From Pedobacter cryoconitis (lineage in GTDB: Bacteria > Bacteroidota > Bacteroidia > Sphingobacteriales > Sphingobacteriaceae), in assembly GCF_003259615.1 (NCBI RefSeq), contig NZ_QLLR01000005.1, forward strand, positions 104,741 through 168,740: 64,000 nucleotides of DNA, read 5' to 3'. This document shows, in pieces, positions 1 to 8,896 of the stretch. Position numbers and translations under genes: made by a program. Below the pieces are notes generated by a model, which worked only from the letters and a program-made list of their open reading frames with translations, was not told the origin of the DNA and made no database searches. The number at the start of each line of letters is the position of its first letter. The first letter of the stretch is position 1.

Positions 1-51
1 GGGGATTAAAGTTTTTTGATTTCTTTTTGATGGATAAAAGAATCGTTTGTT

Positions 52-303
52 ATGGCAAGAGCATGGTATGCTTATAATGGTGTTGGTGATCCATTTTTAG
101 TTTCCAGTTATAATTTAGCAATTGTTAAACCAGCTTGTATAAATGGTAGTAAAATATGTGCTATTTATGAATTCAATGGAGGGTCAAATCCACAATTACT
201 TTCTACTAATATACGGAAGTATATTGCTAGTCTTCAATTGTCACCGGTAGCGCAACCAGAATCGCCTATAGGGGCTAAGAAATATGTTTATGGTAAAGAC
301 TAA
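52..303 (+). CDS. small hypothetical protein, 83 aa
   Basis: I do not recognise a named family. The 83-residue product has no signal peptide or membrane segment. It starts MARAWYAYNG, has two cysteines (in PACING and KICAIY) and a Pro/Gln/Ser-rich tail. The pattern resembles small orphan proteins that occur in several copies in some Bacteroidota genomes, but that is from memory and weak. Reading is clean from ATG to TAA. A long AT-rich perfect hairpin follows the stop directly, which supports a real transcription unit. The gene is near the left edge, so any partner further left cannot be seen. Function unknown. Confidence 0.5.
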   Translation: MARAWYAYNGVGDPFLVSSYNLAIVKPACINGSKICAIYEFNGGSNPQLLSTNIRKYIASLQLSPVAQPESPIGAKKYVYGKD

Positions 304-306
304 TTC

Positions 307-352
307 ATAAATTTAACTTTATGAGGATAGATAATTATAAAGTTAAATTTAT
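307..352 (+). terminator. AT-rich hairpin after the 83-aa gene
   Basis: A perfect 16-bp inverted repeat (307-322 with 337-352, loop 14 nt) starts 4 nt after the stop codon and is followed by a T-rich stretch. It probably ends the small gene's transcript. The stem is almost all A/T, so it would be weaker than the GC-rich terminators elsewhere in this window. Confidence 0.5.
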
Positions 353-910
353 TTCTTTTGCTAAAAGCATTTAATAATATCAGAAGATTAACCTTTGAAA
401 AATCAGTTATACTCTTTGTAATCAACTACACCTATCCTGGCATTAAAAGACACGTTCGTTCATAATTATTTTATGCCTGTAAGTTTTAAAATTAAAAATA
501 GAACTGATTGAGTCTTCCCAATAAAAAATATAAAAATCACTCTTAATAAACTCTTAAAGCATAAATTTTGCTGTTCTACAAAAACAATGCTTTATCCTCC
601 TGTATTACAATGCTAAAAAAGTGGTAACATGGCCGTAGCACCTTGCTAATCATTGCTTTCTGAATATTGCCTATAATGTCAAATCCAATCAGAAAATCAG
701 CCATTCCTGCATTAAGAAAGAAATTTACCCTTCAAATTTTAAAAATGGCCATTTAATGTGTTTTTGAGCCTGTTAGCTACCTGCTAAAAATATATTTTAA
801 ATTTAATTCTATTTTAAAGAGATAAATTTCTTTGATCCAAATAGTTTTTGCTTAAATTAGATTTATACAAGACAAAAGACAATTAGATTTTGAGTAAGTC
901 ATAAGGACAA
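353..910. other. AT-rich intergenic region, no gene seen
   Basis: About 560 bp with frequent stops in all frames and no RNA gene I can recognise. It is clearly more AT-rich than the coding blocks that follow. The sequence near 840-895 contains near-matches to the TAnnTTTG box, such as TAGATTTA at 858-865, which may belong to the promoter of the sigma-like gene, but none is convincing. Confidence 0.4.
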
Positions 911-1423
911 ATGCCTTACATCAAAAATATAATCATGCAAGAAACTGAATCATTAATACGAGTAGCCAATAGACAAGCAAGTATACGCAGTCTCTATGAT
1001 AAGCACGCAAGTACGCTGCTAGGCTATATTTTTGAAATTGTAAAGAACCAAAAACTAGCGGAGGATTACCTGGTGAAAGTATTTTGTGACATTGCACAAC
1101 ATTTTAATGAGATAGACTGGGACGATACCAATAATTGGTGCCAGCTGAAAAGGCTTGCGCAAAATAAATTGAACCAGTTGACCGATTCCGGCAGGATAGC
1201 CAGCGATCTTAAAGATCTGGAGCTCCAGGGCCTGGTCAATCCTGAATCTCAGCATCAATATACTGATCACTTCACAGAAGAGCAGCACCATATATTCTAT
1301 AACGTTTATTATTACGGAAAATCGGTTGAAGCGATTTCAAAAGAGTTAAATAAAACAGAGGAATCAATCAGGAAGACTTTAAAAGAGGCTTTCGCTATAA
1401 TGAGGAAAAGTTGTGAAAATTAA
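911..1423 (+). CDS. sigma-70 family RNA polymerase sigma factor-like protein
   Basis: A 170-residue protein with the layout of an ECF-type sigma factor. Residues about 23-60 look like region 2 (RSLYDKHASTLLGYIFEIV, then LAEDYLVKVFCDIAQHF). Residues about 120-165 look like a region 4 helix-turn-helix, with YYYGKSVEAISKELNKTEES followed by RKTLKEAFAIMR. Region 2 is divergent, so the DNA-binding role is inferred. The start at 911 follows AAGGA; an in-frame ATG at 935 (MQETESL) is equally plausible and gives 162 residues. The next gene overlaps the last 11 nt and encodes a membrane anti-sigma-like protein, the usual sigma/anti-sigma pairing, so its activity is probably held at the inner membrane. 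What it controls cannot be read from the window. Confidence 0.65.
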   Translation: MPYIKNIIMQETESLIRVANRQASIRSLYDKHASTLLGYIFEIVKNQKLAEDYLVKVFCDIAQHFNEIDWDDTNNWCQLKRLAQNKLNQLTDSGRIASDLKDLELQGLVNPESQHQYTDHFTEEQHHIFYNVYYYGKSVEAISKELNKTEESIRKTLKEAFAIMRKSCEN

Positions 1424-1925
1424 CGAATACATCGAGAGCGGAATACTTGAAGCTTATGTATTAGGTTCCACTTCAGAAGCGGAAACCCAGGAACTGCTAC
1501 TCCTGAAGGCAAAGCATCCGGAAGTTCAGGAAGCCTTACAATATCTGGAAATGGATATGGAACATATGGCTCAGCAAATGTCTATTCCTCCTCCTCCGGA
1601 TCTCTGGTTGAAAATTGAGAAGCACCTTGATGAACTGGCAGAATTGCCTGATTATGATGCAATACCAATAAAAAGACCGCCAAACCGTAAAGGAGGGGAA
1701 CATCGTAAAAGCGGTCAGTTTATTGAGGTAGACGCTTCATCAAGTCATATGCGTGTGCATAAGATATGGAGGTGGCTATTCGTTGGCGTTTTTATCCTTG
1801 GAAAAATATTCCTTGGCTTCGCAATTTATTTTTATCTGGAAAACCGTCAGCTAAAGCAAGAAGTCATCAAGTTGAAAAAACAATTGGAAAAGTATGAAAA
1901 TGCAAAATATAATCAACAGCCCTAA
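1413..1925 (+). CDS. short membrane anti-sigma factor-like protein
   Basis: A 170-residue protein starting at a GTG inside the end of the sigma-like gene, 2 nt after GAGGAAAAG at 1402-1410, which would act as ribosome-binding site. The N-terminal half (ESGILEAYVLGSTSEAETQE and PPPPDLWLKIEKHLDEL) matches the cytoplasmic part of RskA-like anti-sigma factors of Bacteroidota. One membrane helix follows at about residues 122-145, then a short Lys/Glu/Gln coiled-coil tail. RskA-type proteins usually carry another domain of 100 or more residues outside the membrane. Here the gene stops right after the coiled coil and runs into a terminator, so the sensor domain is missing by design or old loss. Probably sequesters the upstream sigma factor. 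Confidence 0.65.
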   Translation: MKINEYIESGILEAYVLGSTSEAETQELLLLKAKHPEVQEALQYLEMDMEHMAQQMSIPPPPDLWLKIEKHLDELAELPDYDAIPIKRPPNRKGGEHRKSGQFIEVDASSSHMRVHKIWRWLFVGVFILGKIFLGFAIYFYLENRQLKQEVIKLKKQLEKYENAKYNQQP

Positions 1926-1947
1926 TTGTTTAGGCTAAACCCAAAAG

Positions 1948-1978
1948 ACGGCCTGCTAATTTAATATTAGCAGGCCGT
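1948..1978. terminator. bidirectional terminator
   Basis: A perfect 13-bp stem (1948-1960 with 1966-1978, loop TTAAT) with A-rich flank on the left and T-rich flank on the right. It lies between the convergent anti-sigma and receptor genes and can serve both. Confidence 0.85.
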
Positions 1979-2003
1979 TTAATATTTTAACAGGCTGCTG
2001 TTG

Positions 2004-4451
2004 TTAATTACCAGATTTCACTCTGTTTTGCTCACCTTCAGAGCTGTTTGATCTTTCCCTCACCGCCTTCACACCGCTGCTTCCAAAATTATAAGAAAAC
2101 GTTAACCTGAATATTCTGCTCTCCTGTTTTTGAGAAAGGTTATAATCCTGCAAAGGAATAGCACTTTTAACTACTATCTTTCTTGTATTAAACAGATCAC
2201 TTGCTGCTAATTTTATAGTCGCTTTTTTGTCGGCAAATGATTTACTGATCCCCAGATCCACACCATAAACAGGCCTGGCTATATAAGTCCCAAAAACCTG
2301 TGCAGATTGATAATTTGCTGATAACTCAGCATTCATTGTCGGATTCAGCGTAAAAGTCTGGGTCGTATTCATCATGAACGTTAGCTTTCCATTCTTAAAA
2401 GGAGCACCTGACAAATCAGGAGAACTAAAGCGGCTGTAATAAAGCGTAGCGTCATTGTTTGTATTCCACCAGCCTGTAATCGCTACAGGTCTGTTAATAT
2501 TCATACTCACTGTACTTCTGGCGGCAAGATTTTGCTCGTAAATGAGCAATGTTTTTTTTACCGTATCTGTTAAAAGCGTAGTCGTCATTACATCCTTCGT
2601 ATGGATGTACCCGAAAGTAACGTTAGTCGTTTTTTTATACCCATAAGAAAGCTCAAATGAATTTGCATATTCCGGCTTCAGCTGAGGATTGCCCTTGGAA
2701 AAAGTATACAAATCAGAAAAATATATAAATGGATTTAAGGATTGATAATCAGGTCTGTTGATTCTGCTGCTGTAAGAAAAACCAATTTCATGATCTTTTG
2801 ATAAACTCTGCTGAATAGATAAGTTTGGGAACAAATCAAGGTAATTCCTTTTAACTACATTTTGAAGCGTAACCGAGTTTCCTTCCGAGTACGTTAGTTC
2901 GGCACGTAAACCGAGCTGAATTGTGGTCGACTTAAACTCCCGGTGAAAATTCGCATAAGCGGCGCTGACCTGCTCTTTATAAGTAAACCTGTTGCTTTGT
3001 GCAGGGTCGTTAACCCAATTATTACCTGTAAAATCCTCAGACTGGAAATCATTGTCAGTAGTCACGTAACTGCCTTTTACACCTGTCTCCAATTTCATTT
3101 TAGGGTTAAAAGGATACACATAATCTACTTTAGCTGCCAGTATTTTTACCCGGGTAGGGGTTATATTTCTAAAAATAAGCGGGGCTTTGGCAATTACACC
3201 AGCTGCGTTATAAAAATTATTAGTGTAGGTAACACTATTATCGTTATTAAAACGTGAATAATCCAGATCGGCGTTTAATTCCTGCCCGGAAGTATCCAGT
3301 ACAGCTTTATAATTAAGATTATAAGTTTGACTGGTGTATTTAATTTTCCCAAGATTTGCGGCGGTCACCGTAGAATCAATTACGCCGGGACGGCTGCCAA
3401 TTAAAGTATTGATATTATTGTCGGCATTCATATGATTGCTATAACCGCTCATCGCAAATCCGATTATATTTTTATCCCCCAGGTAATAATCAATACCAGC
3501 TTTATAACTGTTATTTTTCCGGAGATAGAGATCGCGGCCCTGCTGGTCAAAATAGGTCTTTTCATCAAAAGCAGAAGTGCTGCGGTTAATATTCATGTCT
3601 TCATACTCCTTATTGCCAGTAAAATTATAATTACCAAACAGGTTTATATTTTTACTCCGGTGATTTAAAGTAACACCAGCATTAGACTTATAGTAACTAC
3701 CGTAACCACCACCTGCAGTCAGCGTACCATTTGTACCATAGTTCGTATTCTTTTTCAATTTGATATTAATCATCCCGCCAGTACCTGCAGCATCATATTT
3801 TGCCGAAGGATTAGTCATTAACTCAATAGTCTGAATAGCATTTCCATCAGTGGTGCGGAGTAAATTGGTAAGCTGCGTCGTGGATAAATAGGTAAGCTTG
3901 CCATCAATCATCACATTGACACCCGGTTTGCCTCTCAAGCTAATATTTCCCTCATTATCTATAGAAAGCCCCGGTGCTTTGGAAAGTATTTCGAGCGCGG
4001 TACTGCCAGCAGCTAAAGTACTGTTCGCTACGTTCATGATTAAAACATTACTTTTCCGCTCTATTAAAGGCTTCTGACCAATAATGTTAACTGTATGAAG
4101 TTGTTTTGTATCCGGTAAAATTACAATCTGCGGGACATTTAACAATTGCTGTTCAGCACTAATCGTAAAAGGCCCATTGAGCTTTTTCTCATAACCCACC
4201 CATTCCACAGTAATAAAATAAGTACCTGGCAGCAGATTCAGAAACTTAAACTCTCCCTTTTCCGTTGTGATTGCTGATTTAACTTGTATGGAGTCTGCTG
4301 CACTGAGCAAACTGACTGCGCCGTACATTACTGGCAGGTGCTTTTCGTCAGCTACATGACCAGCGATCTGACCCTTTTCTCCTGTTGTTTGTCCATTAAC
4401 CAGGGTGATTCTTAAAAAACAAAGGAACATCAGGGTAATTATTTTCTTCAT
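2004..4451 (-). CDS. outer-membrane beta-barrel receptor with carboxypeptidase-like regulatory domain
   Basis: An 815-residue outer-membrane protein. A signal peptide covers about residues 1-21 and ends in NGQ. A carboxypeptidase-regulatory-like beta-sandwich follows (about 28-115), then a plug-like domain (about 125-235, with GKPGVNVMIDGKLTYLS and AGTGGMINIKLKK). The rest is a long beta-barrel of the OMP_b-brl_3 type with NRPDYQSLNPFIYFSDLYTF and a final aromatic strand near SYNFGSSG. It belongs to the same family as the two receptors at 34.5-39.6 kb. Proteins of this group are TonB-dependent-receptor-like; the substrate is unknown and no SusD partner is adjacent. It stands alone, with a divergent gene upstream. 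Confidence 0.85.
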   Translation of the reverse strand: MKKIITLMFLCFLRITLVNGQTTGEKGQIAGHVADEKHLPVMYGAVSLLSAADSIQVKSAITTEKGEFKFLNLLPGTYFITVEWVGYEKKLNGPFTISAEQQLLNVPQIVILPDTKQLHTVNIIGQKPLIERKSNVLIMNVANSTLAAGSTALEILSKAPGLSIDNEGNISLRGKPGVNVMIDGKLTYLSTTQLTNLLRTTDGNAIQTIELMTNPSAKYDAAGTGGMINIKLKKNTNYGTNGTLTAGGGYGSYYKSNAGVTLNHRSKNINLFGNYNFTGNKEYEDMNINRSTSAFDEKTYFDQQGRDLYLRKNNSYKAGIDYYLGDKNIIGFAMSGYSNHMNADNNINTLIGSRPGVIDSTVTAANLGKIKYTSQTYNLNYKAVLDTSGQELNADLDYSRFNNDNSVTYTNNFYNAAGVIAKAPLIFRNITPTRVKILAAKVDYVYPFNPKMKLETGVKGSYVTTDNDFQSEDFTGNNWVNDPAQSNRFTYKEQVSAAYANFHREFKSTTIQLGLRAELTYSEGNSVTLQNVVKRNYLDLFPNLSIQQSLSKDHEIGFSYSSRINRPDYQSLNPFIYFSDLYTFSKGNPQLKPEYANSFELSYGYKKTTNVTFGYIHTKDVMTTTLLTDTVKKTLLIYEQNLAARSTVSMNINRPVAITGWWNTNNDATLYYSRFSSPDLSGAPFKNGKLTFMMNTTQTFTLNPTMNAELSANYQSAQVFGTYIARPVYGVDLGISKSFADKKATIKLAASDLFNTRKIVVKSAIPLQDYNLSQKQESRIFRLTFSYNFGSSGVKAVRERSNSSEGEQNRVKSGN

Positions 4452-4608
4452 GATACGCGTTAATTGTGATTTTTATCAATTATTTGTATTTCTAAACTAT
4501 GTGTTTTTGTTTGAAAGAAAACTTATTTAACACTGTTTAACAAAGGTTAACAGAATTTAACGACCTGAAAAGATCATATTTGAAGTAACAGTATAACTTA
4601 TCCCCCCA

Positions 4609-5841
4609 ATGAATAAAGTAATTCTAACTATAGCACTTGTTTTTTTTAGTATAGAAACGATTTTTGCGCAAAATCTGCGGGAAGCCGGAGGTATTGTAGT
4701 TGATGAGCATAAGACAAGTTTACCCTATGTTAGTCTGAAGATCGGCACACAGATAGCGACGATGACAAATGCAGACGGTGAATTTTTATTGAAGTACCCT
4801 GCTGGAGCGATGAAAAAGGATTCATTGACGATCTCTTATATGGGATATAAAAATCTTAAACTTCCCTTATCAGGATTACATCAAAGTATGAAAATACAAT
4901 TAATGCCTTCGGTCGTCAGTTTAAAAGAAATAGTGATCAGGCCAGTTAGTGCCGAATCCATCATTCGTCAGGCTATCAAAAACATTCCTGAAAATTATGA
5001 TACCCGTCCATTTGAAATGAAAGGGTTTTACAGGGAAGTCGGAAAAGTTGATACAAACTATCTTTCTTTTGCAGAAGCCTCTTTAAATATTCTCAACGGA
5101 GGTTATAACCAGAATAACACAAAAGATAAGATTGTAATCAATAAAGAGCGGAACCTTAAAAAATTAGGGGAGAAGGAAATTAATAACCCATTTAATATGG
5201 CAATAGATGGAGCTCCCTATGACATCATTTCGAATGATATTGCAAAAAATCCAGCACGTATTTTAGGCAAAAACTATTTTAAGAAATATAAATTTGAACT
5301 GGCAGGTTCTATAGCTGTAAACGGTGAAGAAGCCTATTTAATTAACTTTGACCAGCAAGATGACCTTAAAGAGGCCTTATATAAAGGTAAGCTGACGATT
5401 TTGAAGAGCAGTTATGCGATCGTCGCTATTGATGTCGCTTTAAGCCCCAAAGGGATCGCTTATGCAAAGGCTGATATTTCATTCATCGCAAAACCTATAT
5501 TTAGCTTATTAGGCTATAGTTTCCGAAAGCTTAACGAAGAATTCAGTGAGCAGTATGTTAAAATTAATAACTATTGGTATCCTTACTTCTATAAAATTTC
5601 TTCTGTACATCATTTAAAAGCGAAATACAAACACTTGGAAGGTAAACTAGCTGTACGTGCAGAATTGTTTATTTCAAAAATTAATTTATCGCCACAAGGT
5701 AATTATGAGCACGTGATGTCCAAGGGGTATGTTTTTAAAAATTACGTTACGAGCTATAACGATGACTATTGGGGGGATTATAATTTTATTAAACCAACGA
5801 ATTCGCTTAAAGAACTTGCAGAAAAACTCAAAGCCAATTGA
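4609..5841 (+). CDS. carboxypeptidase-like regulatory domain protein, exported
   Basis: A 410-residue protein with a signal peptide (about 1-21, ending IFAQ). A carboxypeptidase-regulatory-like domain follows (about 28-110, with GGIVVDEHKTSLPYVSL and TNADGEFLLKYP). The remaining 290 residues start with SAESIIRQAIKNIPENYDTR and FEMKGFYREV, a signature seen in many Bacteroidota envelope proteins of unknown role. There is no beta-barrel, so it is not a receptor. It probably works in the periplasm or at the outer membrane. It is transcribed divergently from the receptor at 2004-4451, with 157 nt between the starts. Function beyond the domain is unknown. Confidence 0.75.
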   Translation: MNKVILTIALVFFSIETIFAQNLREAGGIVVDEHKTSLPYVSLKIGTQIATMTNADGEFLLKYPAGAMKKDSLTISYMGYKNLKLPLSGLHQSMKIQLMPSVVSLKEIVIRPVSAESIIRQAIKNIPENYDTRPFEMKGFYREVGKVDTNYLSFAEASLNILNGGYNQNNTKDKIVINKERNLKKLGEKEINNPFNMAIDGAPYDIISNDIAKNPARILGKNYFKKYKFELAGSIAVNGEEAYLINFDQQDDLKEALYKGKLTILKSSYAIVAIDVALSPKGIAYAKADISFIAKPIFSLLGYSFRKLNEEFSEQYVKINNYWYPYFYKISSVHHLKAKYKHLEGKLAVRAELFISKINLSPQGNYEHVMSKGYVFKNYVTSYNDDYWGDYNFIKPTNSLKELAEKLKAN

Positions 5842-5891
5842 GTTATTTCATCTTTATTTAAATAGTATACTAGTTTAGTAGATTATGTTTT

Positions 5892-5899
5892 TATATTTG
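5892..5899 (+). promoter_or_regulatory. candidate -7 box upstream of the encapsulin operon
   Basis: TATATTTG matches the Bacteroidota -7 consensus TAnnTTTG. The -33 region is poor (GTTTAG near 5873). Transcription from here would give a leader of about 130 nt before the shell gene. Confidence 0.35.
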
Positions 5900-6037
5900 G
5901 TAACGGGATGTATCTATTCATCCTGCTAACGCTCTTTTCCTTTCTGGAATCTGTTTTTGCTGATTGTCTGTTTCTACTTCAAAAACAAACAATAGCCCTT
6001 TGAAATGAAAAATCTAAAACCGTTAATTATATAAAAC

Positions 6038-6964
6038 ATGGCAGGACAAGTTAAAAACACACAACAAACCGCATTAAATGATGTTGCAGCGCGGCCACTA
6101 GCGATCGCAACACGTACTGTACCCCAGGCACCCTGGATTACACCAAGATGGTTACCACACCTGTTAAGCTGGAATCCTGTAGAATCAGGTATTTACAGAG
6201 TCAATAAAGTGAAAGAAGGAGAATCTGTAGATGTGGACTGCTCTAACAGAGACGAACGTGTATTACCCAATACCTTTGTTGATTATGTAGAACAACCGCG
6301 TGAATATCTTTTAAGTGCTGTAAATACAGTCCTTGATGTACATACAAGGGTTTCCGATTTGTACAGCAAACCTTATAATCAGATCAGCGAGCAGCTAAGA
6401 CTGACCATTGAAGCCATCAAAGAAAGACAGGAAAGTGAGCTGATCAATAACAAAGAATACGGTCTGTTGCATAGCATTGTTCCTTCGCAGCGAATAGTTA
6501 CCCGTAGTGGCGCACCAACTCCTGATGATCTGGATGAGCTGATTACCAAAGTTTGGAAAGAACCAGGCTTTTTTCTGCTTCATCCGCTTGCTATTGCTGC
6601 ATTTGGCCGTGAATGTACCCGCAGAGGCGTTCCACCACCGACGGTGTCTTTATTTGGCTCCCAATTTATTACCTGGAGAGGGATTCCGCTAATTCCTTCC
6701 GATAAAGTACCCATTGAAAACAATAAGACTAAGATTCTGCTGATCCGTACAGGGGAGAGCCGTCAGGGAGTCGTTGGACTTTACCAGCCAGACCTTCCGG
6801 GTGAACAATCACCAGGGTTATCCGTTCGTTTTATGGGAATCAATGAAAAAGCGATTGCCTCTTACCTGGTTTCTTTATATTGCTCATTAGCTGTTTTAGT
6901 AGATGATGCGATCGCGGTACTGGAAGAAGTGGAAATCAATAAATATCACGAATACAAATATTAA
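6038..6964 (+). CDS. family 2A encapsulin nanocompartment shell protein
   Basis: A 308-residue protein without signal peptide that I recognise as a family 2A encapsulin shell protein (SrpI-like, HK97 fold). Typical segments are TPRWLPHLLSWNPVESGIYR near residue 35, the middle region with FLLHPLAIAAFGRECTRRGV and PPTVSLFGSQFITWRGIPL, and the late axial-type region GLSVRFMGINEKAIASYLVS. Shell proteins of this family self-assemble in the cytoplasm into icosahedral compartments that hold a cysteine desulfurase. The next gene begins 3 nt after the stop and encodes exactly that cargo, which makes the call firm. No cyclic-nucleotide-binding insertion (family 2B) is present. The start ATG at 6038 is the first in frame and fits the family length of about 300-310 residues. 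Confidence 0.95.
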   Translation: MAGQVKNTQQTALNDVAARPLAIATRTVPQAPWITPRWLPHLLSWNPVESGIYRVNKVKEGESVDVDCSNRDERVLPNTFVDYVEQPREYLLSAVNTVLDVHTRVSDLYSKPYNQISEQLRLTIEAIKERQESELINNKEYGLLHSIVPSQRIVTRSGAPTPDDLDELITKVWKEPGFFLLHPLAIAAFGRECTRRGVPPPTVSLFGSQFITWRGIPLIPSDKVPIENNKTKILLIRTGESRQGVVGLYQPDLPGEQSPGLSVRFMGINEKAIASYLVSLYCSLAVLVDDAIAVLEEVEINKYHEYKY

Positions 6965-6967
6965 GCT

Positions 6968-8767
6968 ATGAGTAATGCAATTAATGATCCGCAAGGATTA
7001 CCAGATGTGCATGCTTTAGAAAAGCTGGCGAATGCGTATTTTTCTGCATTACCGGGAAACTACAATGCAGGAGATGTACCTTCAGCAGAGCTTCTTCCGC
7101 ATAGCAATAATCAGATTCAGGAAAACACATTTACCCATTCGCCCTCGGCTATTTACCAGGGCAATGCAATTGACCTTACTGATCCGCAAACAAGTCTGCC
7201 GGATTCCAATGGATTAGGACTTGGACATGTTCCAAGATCTACCGCCGGGAGCGGAGGGCCCTCTGGCAACTTTAATACGGCTCAACAGACTAATAATCCG
7301 TTCCAGCATAGCTCTCTTTTACCATTTGAAGCAGATCAGCCTTATGAAAAAGAATTGCAGAAGGCATTGTCATCGGTGAGTTCCTACAGTCCTTCGGCTC
7401 AGTTACCCTTTAATCCTTCGGGAATTTTAAGCGAGAGCTCTTATTATTTTTCTTCGGGAATTCAATTTGTCACCTCAGCAGATACCCAGAATAGCGGACG
7501 TTATGGAAATGGCGTAGTCACCGGGAAATCTCAGCCCGCATTTAATGTAAATCTTGTCAGGAATGATTTTCCTATTCTTTCTGAACAGGTTAATGGTAAA
7601 CCGTTAATCTGGCTCGATAACGCGGCTACGACTCAAAAACCACGGCAGGTTATTGACCGGCTGAACTATTTCTATGCTCATGAGAACTCTAATATACACC
7701 GTGCTGCACATGAACTCGCTGCCCGTTCTACGGATGCTTATGAAGGAGCCAGGCAAAAAGTACAGCGTTTTATCAATGCACGTTCTCCAAATGAGATTGT
7801 ATTTGTACGCGGAACCACCGAAGCAATTAACCTGGTTGCCAATAGCTGGGGGGACGAATATTTGCAGCAAGGTGATGAAATTATTCTGACACATCTGGAA
7901 CACCATGCGAATATTGTTCCTTGGCAATTACTCGCTAAAAAGAAAGGATTGAAAATACGGGTTATCCCGGTGGATGATGACGGGCAGGTATTGCTGGATG
8001 AATATGCAAAACTCCTTAATCCAAGGACGAAATTGGTTTCCTTTACTTTAGTTTCCAATGCTTTAGGGACGATAACTCCTGCGAAACAGATTGTTGCTAT
8101 GGCACATGCAGCCGGAGCAAAAGTACTGGCAGACGGAGCGCAGTCAGTTTCTCATATCCGTACAGATGTTCAGGCACTGGATGCAGACTGGTTCGTATTC
8201 TCCGGACATAAAGTTTTTGGCCCTACAGGTATTGGAATTTTATATGGTAAAGAAGACTTATTGAATAGCACTCAGCCCTATCAGGGTGGAGGTAATATGA
8301 TTCAGGATGTCACTTTTGAACATACTCAATTTCACCAGGCTCCTGCACGTTTTGAAGCAGGAACAGGAAATATAGCTGATGCTGTAGGCTTAGGCGCAGC
8401 TATTGATTATGTACAGAAAATTGGTATTGATAATATTTACCAATATGAACATTACCTGCTGGAATATGCCAGTCATAAACTGGCACAAATACCAGGACTG
8501 AGGCCGGTTGGAACTGCGCCGGATAAAACCAGCGTACTGTCGTTTGTACTCGATGGCTTTACCACTGCCGAAGTTGGTGAAGCATTAAGCCGTGAAGGTA
8601 TTGCTGTTCGTTCTGGTCACCACTGTGCACAGCCTATTTTAAGAAGATTTGGACTGGAAGCTACAGTCAGGCCTTCCTTAGCATTTTACAATACTTGTGC
8701 TGAGGTCGATACGTTAGTTGCCGTAGTTGGCGGATTAAAATCGGCTAAACAGGTTTATTTTCATTAG
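6968..8767 (+). CDS. encapsulated cysteine desulfurase with N-terminal cargo-loading domain
   Basis: A 599-residue fusion. Residues 1 to about 190 are low-complexity and rich in Ser, Asn, Pro and Gln, with no fold visible. Residues about 195-599 are a complete SufS-like (group II) cysteine desulfurase that takes sulfur from L-cysteine as a persulfide, leaving alanine. Visible features are LIWLDNAATTQKP, the PLP lysine K415 in SGHKVFGPTG, and the catalytic cysteine C553 in RSGHHCAQPI. Family 2A encapsulin cargos have this layout, and the disordered extension targets the enzyme into the shell encoded 3 nt upstream. Within the extension the pattern DPQ-x(1-2)-LPD occurs twice (residues 7-13 and 72-79), a candidate shell-contact repeat. 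A strong terminator follows, so the pair is a two-gene operon. Confidence 0.95.
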   Translation: MSNAINDPQGLPDVHALEKLANAYFSALPGNYNAGDVPSAELLPHSNNQIQENTFTHSPSAIYQGNAIDLTDPQTSLPDSNGLGLGHVPRSTAGSGGPSGNFNTAQQTNNPFQHSSLLPFEADQPYEKELQKALSSVSSYSPSAQLPFNPSGILSESSYYFSSGIQFVTSADTQNSGRYGNGVVTGKSQPAFNVNLVRNDFPILSEQVNGKPLIWLDNAATTQKPRQVIDRLNYFYAHENSNIHRAAHELAARSTDAYEGARQKVQRFINARSPNEIVFVRGTTEAINLVANSWGDEYLQQGDEIILTHLEHHANIVPWQLLAKKKGLKIRVIPVDDDGQVLLDEYAKLLNPRTKLVSFTLVSNALGTITPAKQIVAMAHAAGAKVLADGAQSVSHIRTDVQALDADWFVFSGHKVFGPTGIGILYGKEDLLNSTQPYQGGGNMIQDVTFEHTQFHQAPARFEAGTGNIADAVGLGAAIDYVQKIGIDNIYQYEHYLLEYASHKLAQIPGLRPVGTAPDKTSVLSFVLDGFTTAEVGEALSREGIAVRSGHHCAQPILRRFGLEATVRPSLAFYNTCAEVDTLVAVVGGLKSAKQVYFH

Positions 8768-8783
8768 ATTTAATATTTAATTC

Positions 8784-8821
8784 AAAAAACCGTCTCTAAT
8801 TATGATTTGAGACGGTTTTTT
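8784..8821 (+). terminator. terminator of the encapsulin operon
   Basis: An inverted repeat pairs 8784-8796 with 8809-8821 (core ACCGTCTC/GAGACGGT) and ends in six T. It lies 17 nt after the desulfurase stop codon. Confidence 0.85.
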
Positions 8822-8896
8822 ATGAATACCCTTTGATCATTAATAATTAACTATGAGGAAGAATAATTGGAAAACAACTTTAACAGATGCAGGAAG

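Noticed and set aside
353..910. Possible tRNA, small RNA or hidden gene in the AT-rich gap
   Set aside because: No cloverleaf-like structure, no open frame and no strong promoter-terminator pair were seen by eye.
8853..8896. Upstream starts (ATG 8853 or TTG 8867) for the FGE-like lipoprotein
   Set aside because: ATG 8853 is in another frame and soon stops; TTG 8867 would place ten charged residues before the lipoprotein signal.
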